This document shows positions 1 to 7,799 of a stretch of 64,000 nt of DNA, in pieces. Origin of the DNA: Streptomyces sp. NBC_00224. Lineage in GTDB: Bacteria; Actinomycetota; Actinomycetes; Streptomycetales; Streptomycetaceae. The notes under the pieces were generated by a model, which saw nothing but the letters and a program-made list of their open reading frames with translations, did not search any database and was not told where the DNA came from. Position 1 is the first letter of the stretch, and the number at the start of each line of letters is the position of its first letter. The stretch lies in the NCBI RefSeq assembly GCF_041435195.1, contig NZ_CP108106.1, forward strand, positions 6,363,501-6,427,500. Direction: 5' to 3'. The translations under genes were made by a program, and so were the position numbers.

Positions 1-198
1 CCGGACATCGCGGGCCAGGGCAAGGCCGACCCGACCGCCACGGTCCTCTCCGTCGCGCTGCTCCTGCGCCACCTCGGTTACGAGGCCGAGGCGGCTCGGA
101 TCGAGGACGCCGTCCAGGCCGACCTGGCCGCACGGGACGGCTCCGCCCGTACCACCGACGAGATCGGCGACGCGCTCGCCGTACGCGTATCGGGCTGA
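1..198 (+). CDS. leuB: 3-isopropylmalate dehydrogenase, C-terminal end (partial)
   Basis: Only the last 65 residues lie in the window; the reading frame is open at base 1 and stops at 196-198. The visible part has the C-terminal pattern of Leu[20 protein letters not shown] followed by a helix containing [10 protein letters not shown] and a short tail. LeuB oxidatively decarboxylates 3-isopropylmalate in cytosolic leucine synthesis. A strong hairpin follows 23 bases after the stop, so the gene ends its own transcript before ilvE. The family assignment rests on this tail and on ilvE next door. An isocitrate or tartrate dehydrogenase paralogue is possible but less likely. Confidence 0.85.
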   Translation, partial: PDIAGQGKADPTATVLSVALLLRHLGYEAEAARIEDAVQADLAARDGSARTTDEIGDALAVRVSG

Positions 199-221
199 CC
201 CGAACGCTCTTCCTCAAGAAA

Positions 222-254
222 GCCGCCGGGTCGCACCAGCACCCGGCGGCTTTT
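222..254 (+). terminator. Rho-independent terminator after leuB
   Basis: GCCGCCGGGT (222-231) pairs with ACCCGGCGGC (241-250) across a 9-base loop and is followed by TTTT. This perfect 10-bp stem separates leuB from ilvE. Confidence 0.85.
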
Positions 255-452
255 CCTGTACGGCCCCGGGGTGCCACCATCAGTCCCTGGGCCGCAATCA
301 CACCGTTTCTGTCATGGTCCCGCACGAGCGATAATCGAACGTGGGACCGCGGCATGCGGAAAAAGCTCGGACGTCCTGGCTGAAGCCCCTGGCGGAAGCG
401 AAGACGGCGTGAGCGCGGTCCGACCCACACAACCGGTGAAGGACACGCAACC
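255..452 (+). promoter_or_regulatory. ilvE upstream region with structured leader
   Basis: This 198-base gap lies between the leuB terminator and ilvE. GGTCCCGCAC (316-325) can pair with GTGGGACC (341-348) with a one-base bulge, and a GATAAT sequence (330-335) inside the loop could be a -10 element. Near the end, GAAGGAC supplies the ilvE ribosome-binding site. No amino-acid-rich leader peptide or U-tract terminator was found here. The promoter call is weak. Confidence 0.3.
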
Positions 453-1538
453 ATGACGACGCCCACGATCGAGCTCAAGCCCTCCGCGAACCCGCTGTCC
501 GACGCGGAGCGTGACGCGATCCTGGAAAGCCCCGGATTCGGCCGCCACTTCACCGACCACATGGTGACGGCCAAGTGGACCGAGGGCCGCGGGTGGCACG
601 ACGCGGAGCTCACTCCGTACGCGCCGCTGTCGATGGACCCGGCGAACATGACGCTGCACTACGCGCAGACGATCTTCGAGGGTCTGAAGGCCTACCGTCA
701 GCCCGACGGCACGGTGGCGACCTTCCGCCCCGAGGCCAACGCGGAGCGCTTCCGCTCCTCGGCCCGCCGCATGGCGATGCCCGAGGTGCCGACCGAGCTG
801 TTCATCGCCGCCTGCGACGCGCTGATCCAGCAGGACAGGGGCTGGGTCCCCTCCTCCGGCGAGGCCTCCCTCTACCTGCGCCCGTTCATGATCGCGAGCG
901 AGGTCGGGCTCGGTGTGCGCCCCGCCAACGAGTACCTCTTCATCGTGATCGCGTCCCCCGCCGGGGCCTACTTCCCGGGCGGCGTGAAGCCGGTCTCGGT
1001 CTGGCTCTCCGAGGAGTACGTGCGCGCGGTCAAGGGCGGTACGGGCGCGGCCAAGACCGGCGGCAACTACGCCGCGTCCCTGGTCGCCCAGGCCGAGGCG
1101 GCCGAGCACGGCTGCGACCAGGTGGTCTGGCTGGACGCGGTGGAGCACCGGTGGATCGAGGAGATGGGCGGGATGAACCTGTACTTCGTGTACGGGGACC
1201 GCATCGTGACCCCCGAGCTGACGGGCTCGCTGCTGCCGGGCATCACCCGTGACTCCCTTCTGAAGATCGCCCGGGACCTCGGCTACACGGCGGAGGAGGG
1301 GCGGATCTCCACGGAGGACTGGAAGCGGGACAACGAGGCGGGCACGCTGACCGAGGTGTTCGCCTGCGGCACGGCGGCGGTGATCACGCCGGTGGGGTCG
1401 GTGAAGTCCGCTCGGGCGAACTGGACGCAGGGGGATGGGGAGCCGGGGTCTGTGACGATGCGCCTGCGCAAGGCGCTCCTCGACCTCCAGACTGGCCGCA
1501 CCCCGGACACGCACGGCTGGATGCACCCCCTGGGCTGA
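453..1538 (+). CDS. ilvE: Branched-chain amino acid aminotransferase
   Basis: This 361-residue protein is a fold-type IV PLP aminotransferase of the BCAT type. It transfers the amino group between glutamate and the 2-keto acids of leucine, isoleucine and valine in the cytosol. The N-terminal [14 protein letters not shown] and the substrate-side segment [14 protein letters not shown] are BCAT signatures. The PLP lysine is K201 in [13 protein letters not shown], and the later [15 protein letters not shown] segment also fits. The length is normal (about 360). The ATG start follows GAAGGAC at proper spacing. It sits after leuB but has its own upstream region, so the two may be separately transcribed. 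Confidence 0.95.
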   Translation: MTTPTIELKPSANPLSDAERDAILESPGFGRHFTDHMVTAKWTEGRGWHDAELTPYAPLSMDPANMTLHYAQTIFEGLKAYRQPDGTVATFRPEANAERFRSSARRMAMPEVPTELFIAACDALIQQDRGWVPSSGEASLYLRPFMIASEVGLGVRPANEYLFIVIASPAGAYFPGGVKPVSVWLSEEYVRAVKGGTGAAKTGGNYAASLVAQAEAAEHGCDQVVWLDAVEHRWIEEMGGMNLYFVYGDRIVTPELTGSLLPGITRDSLLKIARDLGYTAEEGRISTEDWKRDNEAGTLTEVFACGTAAVITPVGSVKSARANWTQGDGEPGSVTMRLRKALLDLQTGRTPDTHGWMHPLG

Positions 1539-1548
1539 CCCCGGTTTG

Positions 1549-1633
1549 CCCCACCCCGCCCCTTCACCTAGACCCTCCGGGGGTGGGTGGGGGGTGAGGG
1601 TGGTCTCCCGGGGGCTACGCCCCCGGACCCCGT
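1549..1633 (+). repeat. Hairpin-rich intergenic repeat, copy A
   Basis: This segment begins CCCCACCCCGCCCCTTC, contains the perfect stem CCGGGGGC-TAC-GCCCCCGG (1608-1626), and recurs as a reverse complement at 11140-11221 with few differences. A partial copy in the same orientation as the 11-kb copy covers about 1895-2010. It occupies the 3' flank of ilvE and may act as a processing or termination structure. No coding potential is apparent. Confidence 0.7.
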
Positions 1634-1693
1634 TGGCGGGGCTGCGCCCCTGCACCCCGCTTCGGGGCTCCGCCCCGGACCCCGCTCCTCAAA

Positions 1694-1750
1694 CGCCGGA
1701 GGGGCTGAATGTGCCCGGGCCCTGCTCCTTGCGCGCCGGAGGGGCTGAAT
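1694..1750 (+). repeat. Tandem direct repeat CGCCGGAGGGGCTGAAT
   Basis: The 17-base sequence CGCCGGAGGGGCTGAAT occurs at 1694-1710 and again at 1734-1750, each preceded by a pyrimidine-rich CTCC segment. The surrounding 1634-1780 stretch is non-coding on both strands as far as I can judge. Function unknown. Confidence 0.7.
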
Positions 1751-1779
1751 TTCGGACCGCCGGGGCTGGAGTTACCTAA

Positions 1780-1888
1780 GGGGCGCGGGGAACTGCGCGA
1801 GCAACCACAGCCGACCCGCAGACGAACACCGGGCCCAAAAGGGGCGCGGGGAACTGCGCGACCAGCCCCCGCCGGCCCGCAGGCGAAC
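1780..1888 (+). repeat. GGGGCGCGGGGAACTGCGCGA intergenic repeat, two copies
   Basis: Copies span 1780-1827 and 1841-1888. Each starts with GGGGCGCGGGGAACTGCGCGA (20 of 21 bases quoted as GGGGCGCGGGGAACTGCGCG), continues through a CC-rich spacer, and ends near CCGCAGACGAAC. Related copies lie at 40459, 40518, 40578 and 51817. It is always intergenic in this window. The self-complementary CGCG elements suggest a folded RNA or a protein-binding DNA element; function not known to me. Confidence 0.8.
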
Positions 1889-1946
1889 AGGGGGCGGGGG
1901 CGCAGCCCCGCAACGGGGTCTGGGGGCGTAGCCCCAGCAAGCCCCC

Positions 1947-3374
1947 TCAGCCCACCTCCACCCCCGGAGGGTTCAGGGAAGGGGCGGGGTGGGGGAGCCT
2001 CCCCCGGGTCAGTGTCGCGTACGCGACACCGCCCACCACCCCCGACAGCAGGAAGCTGCAGTCCACCCCGCCAGTGAAGCGGAGCAGCGGGCCCGACCAC
2101 TGGGGCAGGGACACCGCCAGCAGGCCCGCCCCCGCGCCCAGGGCCCACGAAACCACGGCCCGCCAATTCCAGCCGCCCCGGTACCAGTACGCCCCGCCCC
2201 GCGAACGGCGGTTGAAGACCTGGAGGGCGTCCGCGTCGTACACCCCGCGGCAGCGCGCGAAGCCGATCAGGGTGATGACCGCCCACGGCGTGCCGATCGC
2301 CGTCAGGAGTAGGACGAAGGACGTCATCGCGGCCTGCGCGTCCCACGCGTAGTGGCCCGCGAAGACGCACACCGTGGCGACCGCCGCCACCGCGAACGTC
2401 GCCTGGGTGCGCGACGCGCGCGGCAGGATCGCGTCGAGGTCGAGCCCCATCGAGTAGAGCATCAGGCCCGCGTTGCCGACCGAGCCCGCCGACGCGGCGA
2501 GGAGGAGGGGAAGCAGGTACCAGCCGGGGGCCGCCGCGACCAGCGGGCCCGCGTAGTCCGCCGCCGCCCGCGCCGCGTACGCCGTGAACGTGCCGAACAG
2601 CTGCGGCACCAGCAGCCCCGCGGTCAGGCCGAGCCAGGTCGCGTGGAGCACCCGGCGCGGGGTGTGGCGCGTGGGGGAGATGTAGCGCGTGTAGTCGCCC
2701 AGGAGCGTGATGAAGGCGATCGGGCCGCTCAGCCCGGCCGCGACCAGGGCGAGCAGCCACGTCGGCCAGAACGAGCCGAGGAGGTAGCCGCCCGCGTCGG
2801 GCAGCGCGCCCGTCGTGAAGTGCGGGGCGTACGCCGCCACGCCCAGGACCAGCAGCGCCGTCATGACGACCGCCAGGATCCGGGACAGGCGCAGCAGCAC
2901 CCGGTATCCGTACACCGCGCCGATCACCGTCGCCGCCGCGAGCAGCGCGTACACGACCGCGTACGAGACACCGCCCGTGGGCAGTCCGAACAGCCGGTGC
3001 AGGACGCCCGTCATCGCGTCGCCGCCGATCCACACCGTCAGCGCGGTGTAGCCGAGCGAGAGCAGCAGCCCGACCACCGAGCCGACCAGCCGGCCCCGCA
3101 CCCCGAACTGCGCGCCCGACGACGTCGACAGGTTCGTCGCCGTGCGCAGGGACACCAGCGCCAGCGGGGCCGTCAGCAGCGTGCCGGCCAGCGTGCCCGC
3201 GACGACCGCGCTCACCGAAGCCCACCAGCCGAGGCCGAAGGAGACCGGCAGCCAGCCGAAGACGATCACGCCAAGACAGAGGTTGGAGCCGAGCAGGATC
3301 GACACCAGGTCACGCGGACCGCTGGTGCGCTCCGCCTCCGGGATGGTGTCGACTCCGCGCTGTTCTATCGGCAT
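1947..3374 (-). CDS. NCS1-family cytosine/purine/hydantoin-type permease
   Basis: This 475-residue membrane protein has about 12 hydrophobic segments and the NCS1 pattern: an N-terminal RGVDTIPEAERTSGPRDL, then a first helix rich in Gly (ILLGSNLCLGVIVFGWLPV) and later NAGLMLYSMGLDLDAILP. NCS1 proteins import nucleobases, hydantoins, allantoin or thiamine with Na+ or H+. I chose the ATG at 3374 because AGGGG lies 6 bases upstream and the longer upstream extension has no membrane or conserved sequence. The last residues (PHPAPSLNPPGVEVG) are encoded inside an intergenic repeat, so the original stop may have been lost. It is divergent from the urease/agmatine deiminase genes, suggesting a nitrogenous substrate. 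Confidence 0.85.
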   Translation of the reverse strand: MPIEQRGVDTIPEAERTSGPRDLVSILLGSNLCLGVIVFGWLPVSFGLGWWASVSAVVAGTLAGTLLTAPLALVSLRTATNLSTSSGAQFGVRGRLVGSVVGLLLSLGYTALTVWIGGDAMTGVLHRLFGLPTGGVSYAVVYALLAAATVIGAVYGYRVLLRLSRILAVVMTALLVLGVAAYAPHFTTGALPDAGGYLLGSFWPTWLLALVAAGLSGPIAFITLLGDYTRYISPTRHTPRRVLHATWLGLTAGLLVPQLFGTFTAYAARAAADYAGPLVAAAPGWYLLPLLLAASAGSVGNAGLMLYSMGLDLDAILPRASRTQATFAVAAVATVCVFAGHYAWDAQAAMTSFVLLLTAIGTPWAVITLIGFARCRGVYDADALQVFNRRSRGGAYWYRGGWNWRAVVSWALGAGAGLLAVSLPQWSGPLLRFTGGVDCSFLLSGVVGGVAYATLTRGRLPHPAPSLNPPGVEVG

Positions 3375-3456
3375 GGGCTGCCCCTGAGTCTCGGATGGTT
3401 TGGCTTGGATGGCCTGGGTGGCTTGAATTCGCTGTTTCTCTGTTTGAGTGACGTTC

Positions 3457-3485
3457 AATGTGTGGCATCGCTGCGCGCCCGTCAA
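3457..3485 (-). promoter_or_regulatory. Candidate promoter for the NCS1 permease
   Basis: On the minus strand, TTGACG (3480-3485) is followed after 17 bases by CACATT (3457-3462), an acceptable -35/-10 pair for the housekeeping sigma factor. It lies 83 bases upstream of the chosen start. The -10 is poor. Confidence 0.35.
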
Positions 3486-3498
3486 CCCCCTTGGCTCA

Positions 3499-3527
3499 TG
3501 ACAGACCGCAATATGTGTGGTTAGAGT
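3499..3527 (+). promoter_or_regulatory. Candidate promoter for the ureAB operon
   Basis: TGACAG (3499-3504), a 17-base spacer, then TAGAGT (3522-3527), which matches the Streptomyces TAGRRT -10 consensus. It would start transcription about 20 bases before the GTG of ureAB. An 8-bp inverted pair CTGTTTGA (3440-3447) / TCAAACAG (3533-3540) brackets it and could be paired regulator half-sites. Confidence 0.5.
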
Positions 3528-3553
3528 GGTGTTCAAACAGGAGGTGTGGTGGC

Positions 3554-4276
3554 GTGCGACTGACCCCCACGGAACGCGACCGGCTGCTGCTCTTCGGCGC
3601 CGCCGAGCTCGCTCGGGCCCGCCGGGCCCGCGGGCTGAGACTGAACGTGCCCGAGGCGACCGCGCTGATCGCGGACACCGTCTGCGAGGCGGCCCGGGAC
3701 GGGCGCCGGCTCGCCGAGGCGATCGAGGCGGCCCGCGCGGTGCTCGGCCCCGACGACGTCCTGCCGGGCGTCGCGGACGTGGTCACCGAGGTGCACGTCG
3801 AGGCCGTCTTCGACGACGGCTCGCGGCTCGCGGTGGTCCCGGCGCCCATCCGGGGCGCCGCCGGGCTCGGCGAGGACGCGCCCGGCGCCGTGCTGCCCGG
3901 GCCCGAGGCCCCCGATCCGGAGCCCGCCGTCCGGCTCACCGTGCGCAACACGGCGGCCGTCCCGGTCAGCGTGACCTCGCACTTCCACTTCTTCGAGGCC
4001 AACCCGCGCCTCGACTTCGACCGCGCGGCCGCGTACGGGATGCGGCTGTGCGTCCCGGCCGGGTCGTCGGTCCGGTTCGACCCGGGCGGCGAGGGCGAGG
4101 TCGGGCTCGTACCGATCGGCGGCGCCCGGATCGCCATCGGCTTCGCCGGGCTCGTCGACGGGCCCCTCGACGCACCCGGAGCCAAGGAGGAGGCCCTGCG
4201 CAGGGCCGCCGCCTGCGGCTATCTGGGCACCGGCGCCGCCCCCGGACCCGCCCACCCGGAAGGGACCCCCGCATGA
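3554..4276 (+). CDS. ureAB: Urease gamma/beta fusion subunit (UreAB)
   Basis: This 240-residue protein fuses the two small urease subunits. Residues 1 to about 100 are gamma-like (LTPTERDRLLLFGAAELARAR, LNVPEATALIAD, DVLPGVADVVTEVHVEAVF). From about 125 on it is beta-like (VRLTVRNTAAVPVSVTSHFHFFEANPRL, then YGMRLCVPAGSSVRFDPG). Urease hydrolyses urea to ammonia and carbamate in the cytosol; small subunits scaffold the alpha subunit. The GTG at 3554 is chosen because AGGAGG ends 9 bases before it and LTPTERDR is the canonical gamma N-terminus. It overlaps ureC by ATGA. No ureD, E, F or G lies nearby. Confidence 0.9.
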   Translation: MRLTPTERDRLLLFGAAELARARRARGLRLNVPEATALIADTVCEAARDGRRLAEAIEAARAVLGPDDVLPGVADVVTEVHVEAVFDDGSRLAVVPAPIRGAAGLGEDAPGAVLPGPEAPDPEPAVRLTVRNTAAVPVSVTSHFHFFEANPRLDFDRAAAYGMRLCVPAGSSVRFDPGGEGEVGLVPIGGARIAIGFAGLVDGPLDAPGAKEEALRRAAACGYLGTGAAPGPAHPEGTPA

Positions 4277-6006
4277 GCAAGCAGACCCGGCACAGCGACC
4301 ACTGCGCGCCCGGCAGCCGGCACATCGACCCGCAGGAGTACGCGGCGGTCTTCGGGCCCCGCGCGGGTGACCGGATCCGGCTCGGCGACTCGGGTCTGAC
4401 CGTCCGCGTCGAGTCGGACGCCCAGCGGCCCGGCGACGAGTTCCTCGCCGGGTTCGGCAAGACCGCCCGGGACGGGCTGCACCTGAAGGCCGCCGCCGTC
4501 CGCGAGACCTGTGACGTCGTGATCAGCAACGTCGTGGTGATCGACGCCGTGCAGGGCATCCGCAAGGTGTCCATCGGCATCCGCGAGGGCCGTATCCACG
4601 CCATCGGGCGGGCCGGGAACCCGGACACCCTCGACGGCGTGGACGTCGTCGTCGGCACCGGGACCAGCATCGTCTCCGGCGAGGGGCTCATCGCCACCGC
4701 CGGCGCCGTGGACACCCACGTCCATCTGCTCTCGCCGCGCATCATGGAGGCCTCGCTCTCCTCCGGCGTCACCACCCTCATCGGCCAGGAGTTCGGCCCG
4801 GTGTGGGGCGTCGGCGTCAACTCGCCCTGGGCGCTGCGCAACGCCTTCGCCGCCTTCGACGCCTGGCCCGTCAACATCGGCTTCCTGGGCCGGGGTTCGT
4901 CCTCCGACGGCGCCCCGCTGGTGGAGGCGCTCGCCGAGGGCGGCGCCTGCGGCTTCAAGGTGCACGAGGACATGGGCGCGCACACCCGCGCCCTGGACAC
5001 GGCGCTGCGGGTCGCCGAGGAGCACGACGTGCAGGTGGCGCTGCACAGCGACGGCCTGAACGAGTGCCTCTCGGTCGAGGACACCCTGCGCGTCCTCGAC
5101 GGCCGTACGATCCACGCCTTCCACATCGAGGGCTGCGGCGGCGGCCACGTCCCCAACGTCCTGAAGATGGCGGGCGTGCCCAACGTCATCGGCTCGTCCA
5201 CCAACCCGACCCTGCCGTTCGGCCGGGACGCGGTCGCCGAGCACTACGGGATGATCGTCTCCGTACACGGCCTCAAGCCGGACCTGCCCGGCGACGCCGC
5301 CATGGCGCGCGACCGCATCCGGGCCGGGACGATGGGCGCCGAGGACGTGCTGCACGACCTGGGCGCGATCGGCATCACCTCCTCCGACGCCCAGGGCATG
5401 GGCCGCGCGGGCGAGACCGTACGGCGCACCTTCGCCATGGCCGGGAAGATGAAGGCCGAGCTCGGGCCCCTGGAGGGCGACGGGGACGGCGACGACAACG
5501 CGCGCGTGCTGCGCTACATCGCCAAGCTGACCATCAACCCGGCCCTCGCCCACGGCCTGGCGCACGAGATCGGCTCCATCGAGGTCGGCAAGATGGCCGA
5601 CCTCGTGCTGTGGCGGCCCGCCTACTTCGGCGCCAAGCCGCAGCTGGTGCTCAAGTCCGGCTTCCCCGCCTGGGGCGTCACGGGCGACCCCAACGCGGCC
5701 ACCGAGACCTGCGAACCCCTCGTCCTCGGCCCGCTCTTCGGCGCCCACGGCGCGACCCCCGCCGAGCTCTCCGTCGCCTTCGTGGCCCGCGCCGCCCTCG
5801 ACCAGGGTGGCGATCTGATGCCCACCCGCCGGCGCCGGGTCGCCGTGCGCGGCACCCGCGGCATCGGCCCCGCCGACCTGGTGTTCAACTCCCGCACCGG
5901 AGCCGTGGACGTGGACGGCCGCACCGGTCTGGTCACCCTCGACGGCGACCCGTTGCGCTCCGAGCCCGCCGACTCCGTCTCCCTCAACCGCCTCTACTTC
6001 CTGTAA
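4273..6006 (+). CDS. ureC: Urease alpha (catalytic) subunit-like amidohydrolase
   Basis: This 577-residue protein matches urease alpha along its length. Aligning by a constant offset of 12 with the Klebsiella numbering, the nickel ligands are present: H149 and H151 (DTHVH), the lysine to be carbamylated K229 (GFKVHED), H258 (ALHSD), H284 (FHIEGCGGGH) and D372 (SSDAQGMGR). The catalytic H231 and H332 are also present. The mobile-flap cysteine is replaced by V331. The motif order and length are normal. It is translationally coupled to ureAB and followed 11 bases later by agmatine deiminase. With no accessory genes beside it, it may borrow a distant ureDEFG set or act on a different ureide. I am sure of the family, less of the substrate. 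Confidence 0.88.
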   Translation: MSKQTRHSDHCAPGSRHIDPQEYAAVFGPRAGDRIRLGDSGLTVRVESDAQRPGDEFLAGFGKTARDGLHLKAAAVRETCDVVISNVVVIDAVQGIRKVSIGIREGRIHAIGRAGNPDTLDGVDVVVGTGTSIVSGEGLIATAGAVDTHVHLLSPRIMEASLSSGVTTLIGQEFGPVWGVGVNSPWALRNAFAAFDAWPVNIGFLGRGSSSDGAPLVEALAEGGACGFKVHEDMGAHTRALDTALRVAEEHDVQVALHSDGLNECLSVEDTLRVLDGRTIHAFHIEGCGGGHVPNVLKMAGVPNVIGSSTNPTLPFGRDAVAEHYGMIVSVHGLKPDLPGDAAMARDRIRAGTMGAEDVLHDLGAIGITSSDAQGMGRAGETVRRTFAMAGKMKAELGPLEGDGDGDDNARVLRYIAKLTINPALAHGLAHEIGSIEVGKMADLVLWRPAYFGAKPQLVLKSGFPAWGVTGDPNAATETCEPLVLGPLFGAHGATPAELSVAFVARAALDQGGDLMPTRRRRVAVRGTRGIGPADLVFNSRTGAVDVDGRTGLVTLDGDPLRSEPADSVSLNRLYFL

Positions 6007-6017
6007 GGACCCGCCTG

Positions 6018-7052
6018 ATGTCTGCTGCCGCCGACGGCTTCCGCATGCCCGCCGAGTGGGCCCCGCACGAGCGCACCTGGATGGCGTGGCCCGGCCCCAA
6101 CGTCACCTTCCCCAACGAGGCGGAGCTCGCCGAATCCCGGGCCGCCTGGGCGTCCGTCGCCCGCGCCGTGCGCCGCTTCGAGCCGGTCACCGTCGTCTGC
6201 GGCCCCGGTCAGAGCGCTGAGGCGGCCGCTCTGCTCGGCCCGGACATCGACCTCGTGGAGCGCGAGCTCGACGACGCCTGGATGCGCGACATCGGCCCCA
6301 CCTTCCTGACCGACGGCACCGAACTCGCCGCGGTGTACTGGACGTTCAACGGCTGGGGCGCCCAGGACTGGGCCCGCTGGGAGCACGACGCCAAGATCGG
6401 CGCGTACGTCTCGGACCTGGCCGGGGCGCGTACGTACACCTCGCGCCTGGTCAACGAGGGCGGGGCGATCCACGTCGACGGCGAGGGCACCGTCCTGCTC
6501 ACCGAGTCCGTGCAGCTCGGGCCCGAGCGCAACCCCGGCTGGACCCGCGAGCAGGTCGAGGCGGAGATCCACGGGATGCTCGGCACCCGCAAGGCGATCT
6601 GGCTGCCGCGCGGCCTGACCGCCGACTATCCCCCGCACGGCTACGGCACGCTGGGCCACGTCGACATCGTGGCCGCGTTCGCCCGCCCCGGAGTGGTCGT
6701 CGCCCACACCCAGCCGGACCCGGCCCACCCCGACCACGAGGTGTGCAAGGAGAACGTGGCGCTGTTGCGGAGCCAGACCGACGCCCGGGGCCGCGGCATC
6801 GAGGTCGTGGAGATCCCCGCCCCGACCGTCCTCACCGACGACCACGGCTGGGTCGACTACTCGTATATCAACCACTACCTCTGCAACGGCGGCGTCGTCC
6901 TGTGCGGCTTCGACGACCCCAGGGACGAGAACGCGGCGGGCATCTTCCGCCGTCTCTTCCCCGAGCGGACCGTGACCCTCGTCGACGCACGTACGATCTT
7001 CGCGGGGGGCGGTGGCATCCACTGCATCACCCAGCAGCAGCCCAGGGTGTGA
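6018..7052 (+). CDS. aguA: Agmatine deiminase
   Basis: This 344-residue protein is a guanidine-modifying hydrolase that converts agmatine to N-carbamoylputrescine plus ammonia. Its sequence opens with FRMPAEWAPHERTWMAWP, typical of AguA. It carries the active-site segments WMRDIGPTF, LVNEGGAIHVDGEG and GHVDIVAAF, and ends with AGGGGIHCITQQQP, where C336 is the catalytic cysteine. The ATG follows the ureC stop by 11 bases with AAGGAC upstream. Agmatine deiminase normally pairs with N-carbamoylputrescine amidohydrolase (AguB); here the partner position is occupied by the urease-like genes. A peptidylarginine deiminase of the porphyromonas type belongs to the same family but lacks this context. 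Confidence 0.93.
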   Translation: MSAAADGFRMPAEWAPHERTWMAWPGPNVTFPNEAELAESRAAWASVARAVRRFEPVTVVCGPGQSAEAAALLGPDIDLVERELDDAWMRDIGPTFLTDGTELAAVYWTFNGWGAQDWARWEHDAKIGAYVSDLAGARTYTSRLVNEGGAIHVDGEGTVLLTESVQLGPERNPGWTREQVEAEIHGMLGTRKAIWLPRGLTADYPPHGYGTLGHVDIVAAFARPGVVVAHTQPDPAHPDHEVCKENVALLRSQTDARGRGIEVVEIPAPTVLTDDHGWVDYSYINHYLCNGGVVLCGFDDPRDENAAGIFRRLFPERTVTLVDARTIFAGGGGIHCITQQQPRV

Positions 7053-7084
7053 TCCGCCGGGGTGTGATCCAGGAGGAAGAGGAC

Positions 7085-7708
7085 ATGGCCGGTCCGGCCC
7101 GCGCGCGGAAGAACGCGCCGCCGCGCGAGGAGGTGCTGGCCGCCGCCATGGCCACGATCGCGGACCGCGGTCTGGACGGTCTGACCATGGCCGGGCTCGG
7201 CCGCGAGGTCGGTATGTCCAGCGGCCACCTCCTCTACTACTTCCGCAGCAAGGACGAGCTGCTGCTCGAAACCCTGGAGTGGAGCGAGGGCCGGCTCGGC
7301 GGCGAGCGCCGGGCCCTCCTCTCCCGGCCGGGCACGGTCCGCGAACGCCTCGACGCCTACGTCGACCTGTACGTGCCCGACGGCCCCCGCGATCCGCACT
7401 GGATCCTGTGGCTGGAGGTCTGGAACCGCTCGCAGAGTGCTGCCACCGACGCCGGCGCCCGCGCCCGCCAGGCCGCCATCGAGGGCGCCTGGCACCGCGA
7501 CCTGGTCGCGATCATCGCGGAGGGCGTCTCGCGCGGCGAGTTCCGCCCGGTCGACGCCGACCGCTTCGCGGCCCGGCTGCGGGCGCTGCTCGACGGCTTC
7601 AGCGTGCATGTGGCGGTCGGCATACCCGGTACCGGACGGCCCCAAGTCCTCGACCACGTACGGGAGTTCGTCGACGAGTCGCTCGCGCGACCACTGACGG
7701 GCCGTTGA
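7085..7708 (+). CDS. TetR-family transcriptional regulator
   Basis: This 207-residue protein has an N-terminal TetR DNA-binding domain at about residues 14-60: REEVLAAAMATIADRGLDGL, then MAGLGREVGMSSGHLLYYFRSKDELL, with the helix-turn-helix around MAGLGREVGMSSGHLLYYF. The remaining helical part should bind a ligand. The ATG at 7085 is preceded by AGGAGGAAGAG. It follows aguA by 32 bases in the same direction, so it is probably cotranscribed and controls the cluster, perhaps with a polyamine or ureide as ligand. Palindromic sequence directly after its stop is a candidate operator. Confidence 0.92.
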   Translation: MAGPARARKNAPPREEVLAAAMATIADRGLDGLTMAGLGREVGMSSGHLLYYFRSKDELLLETLEWSEGRLGGERRALLSRPGTVRERLDAYVDLYVPDGPRDPHWILWLEVWNRSQSAATDAGARARQAAIEGAWHRDLVAIIAEGVSRGEFRPVDADRFAARLRALLDGFSVHVAVGIPGTGRPQVLDHVREFVDESLARPLTGR

Positions 7709-7719
7709 GCGGGGCCTGA

Positions 7720-7753
7720 ACGCAACGTACGCAAGTACGCCTGATCGTTGCGT
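7720..7753. promoter_or_regulatory. Nested palindromes between tetR and the MHS transporter
   Basis: ACGCAACG (7720-7727) and CGTTGCGT (7746-7753) form a perfect 8-bp inverted repeat. Inside lies CGTAC-GCAA-GTACG (7726-7739), another perfect palindrome. The location, 47 bases before the transporter start, fits a TetR operator. Alternatively it could fold as an RNA hairpin, but there is no U-tract. Confidence 0.45.
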
Positions 7754-7799
7754 CCGCAACCCTTGTCGGCCGCATCGGCCTGGGCCACCGTGATCGTCC

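Noticed and set aside
312..1655. Long minus-strand open frame opposite ilvE
   Set aside because: It is the antisense shadow of a clear ilvE gene and is rich in Arg, His and Gly without any motif; high GC keeps stop codons rare.
4219..5748. Long minus-strand open frame opposite ureC
   Set aside because: Antisense shadow of a gene with intact catalytic residues; no domain visible.
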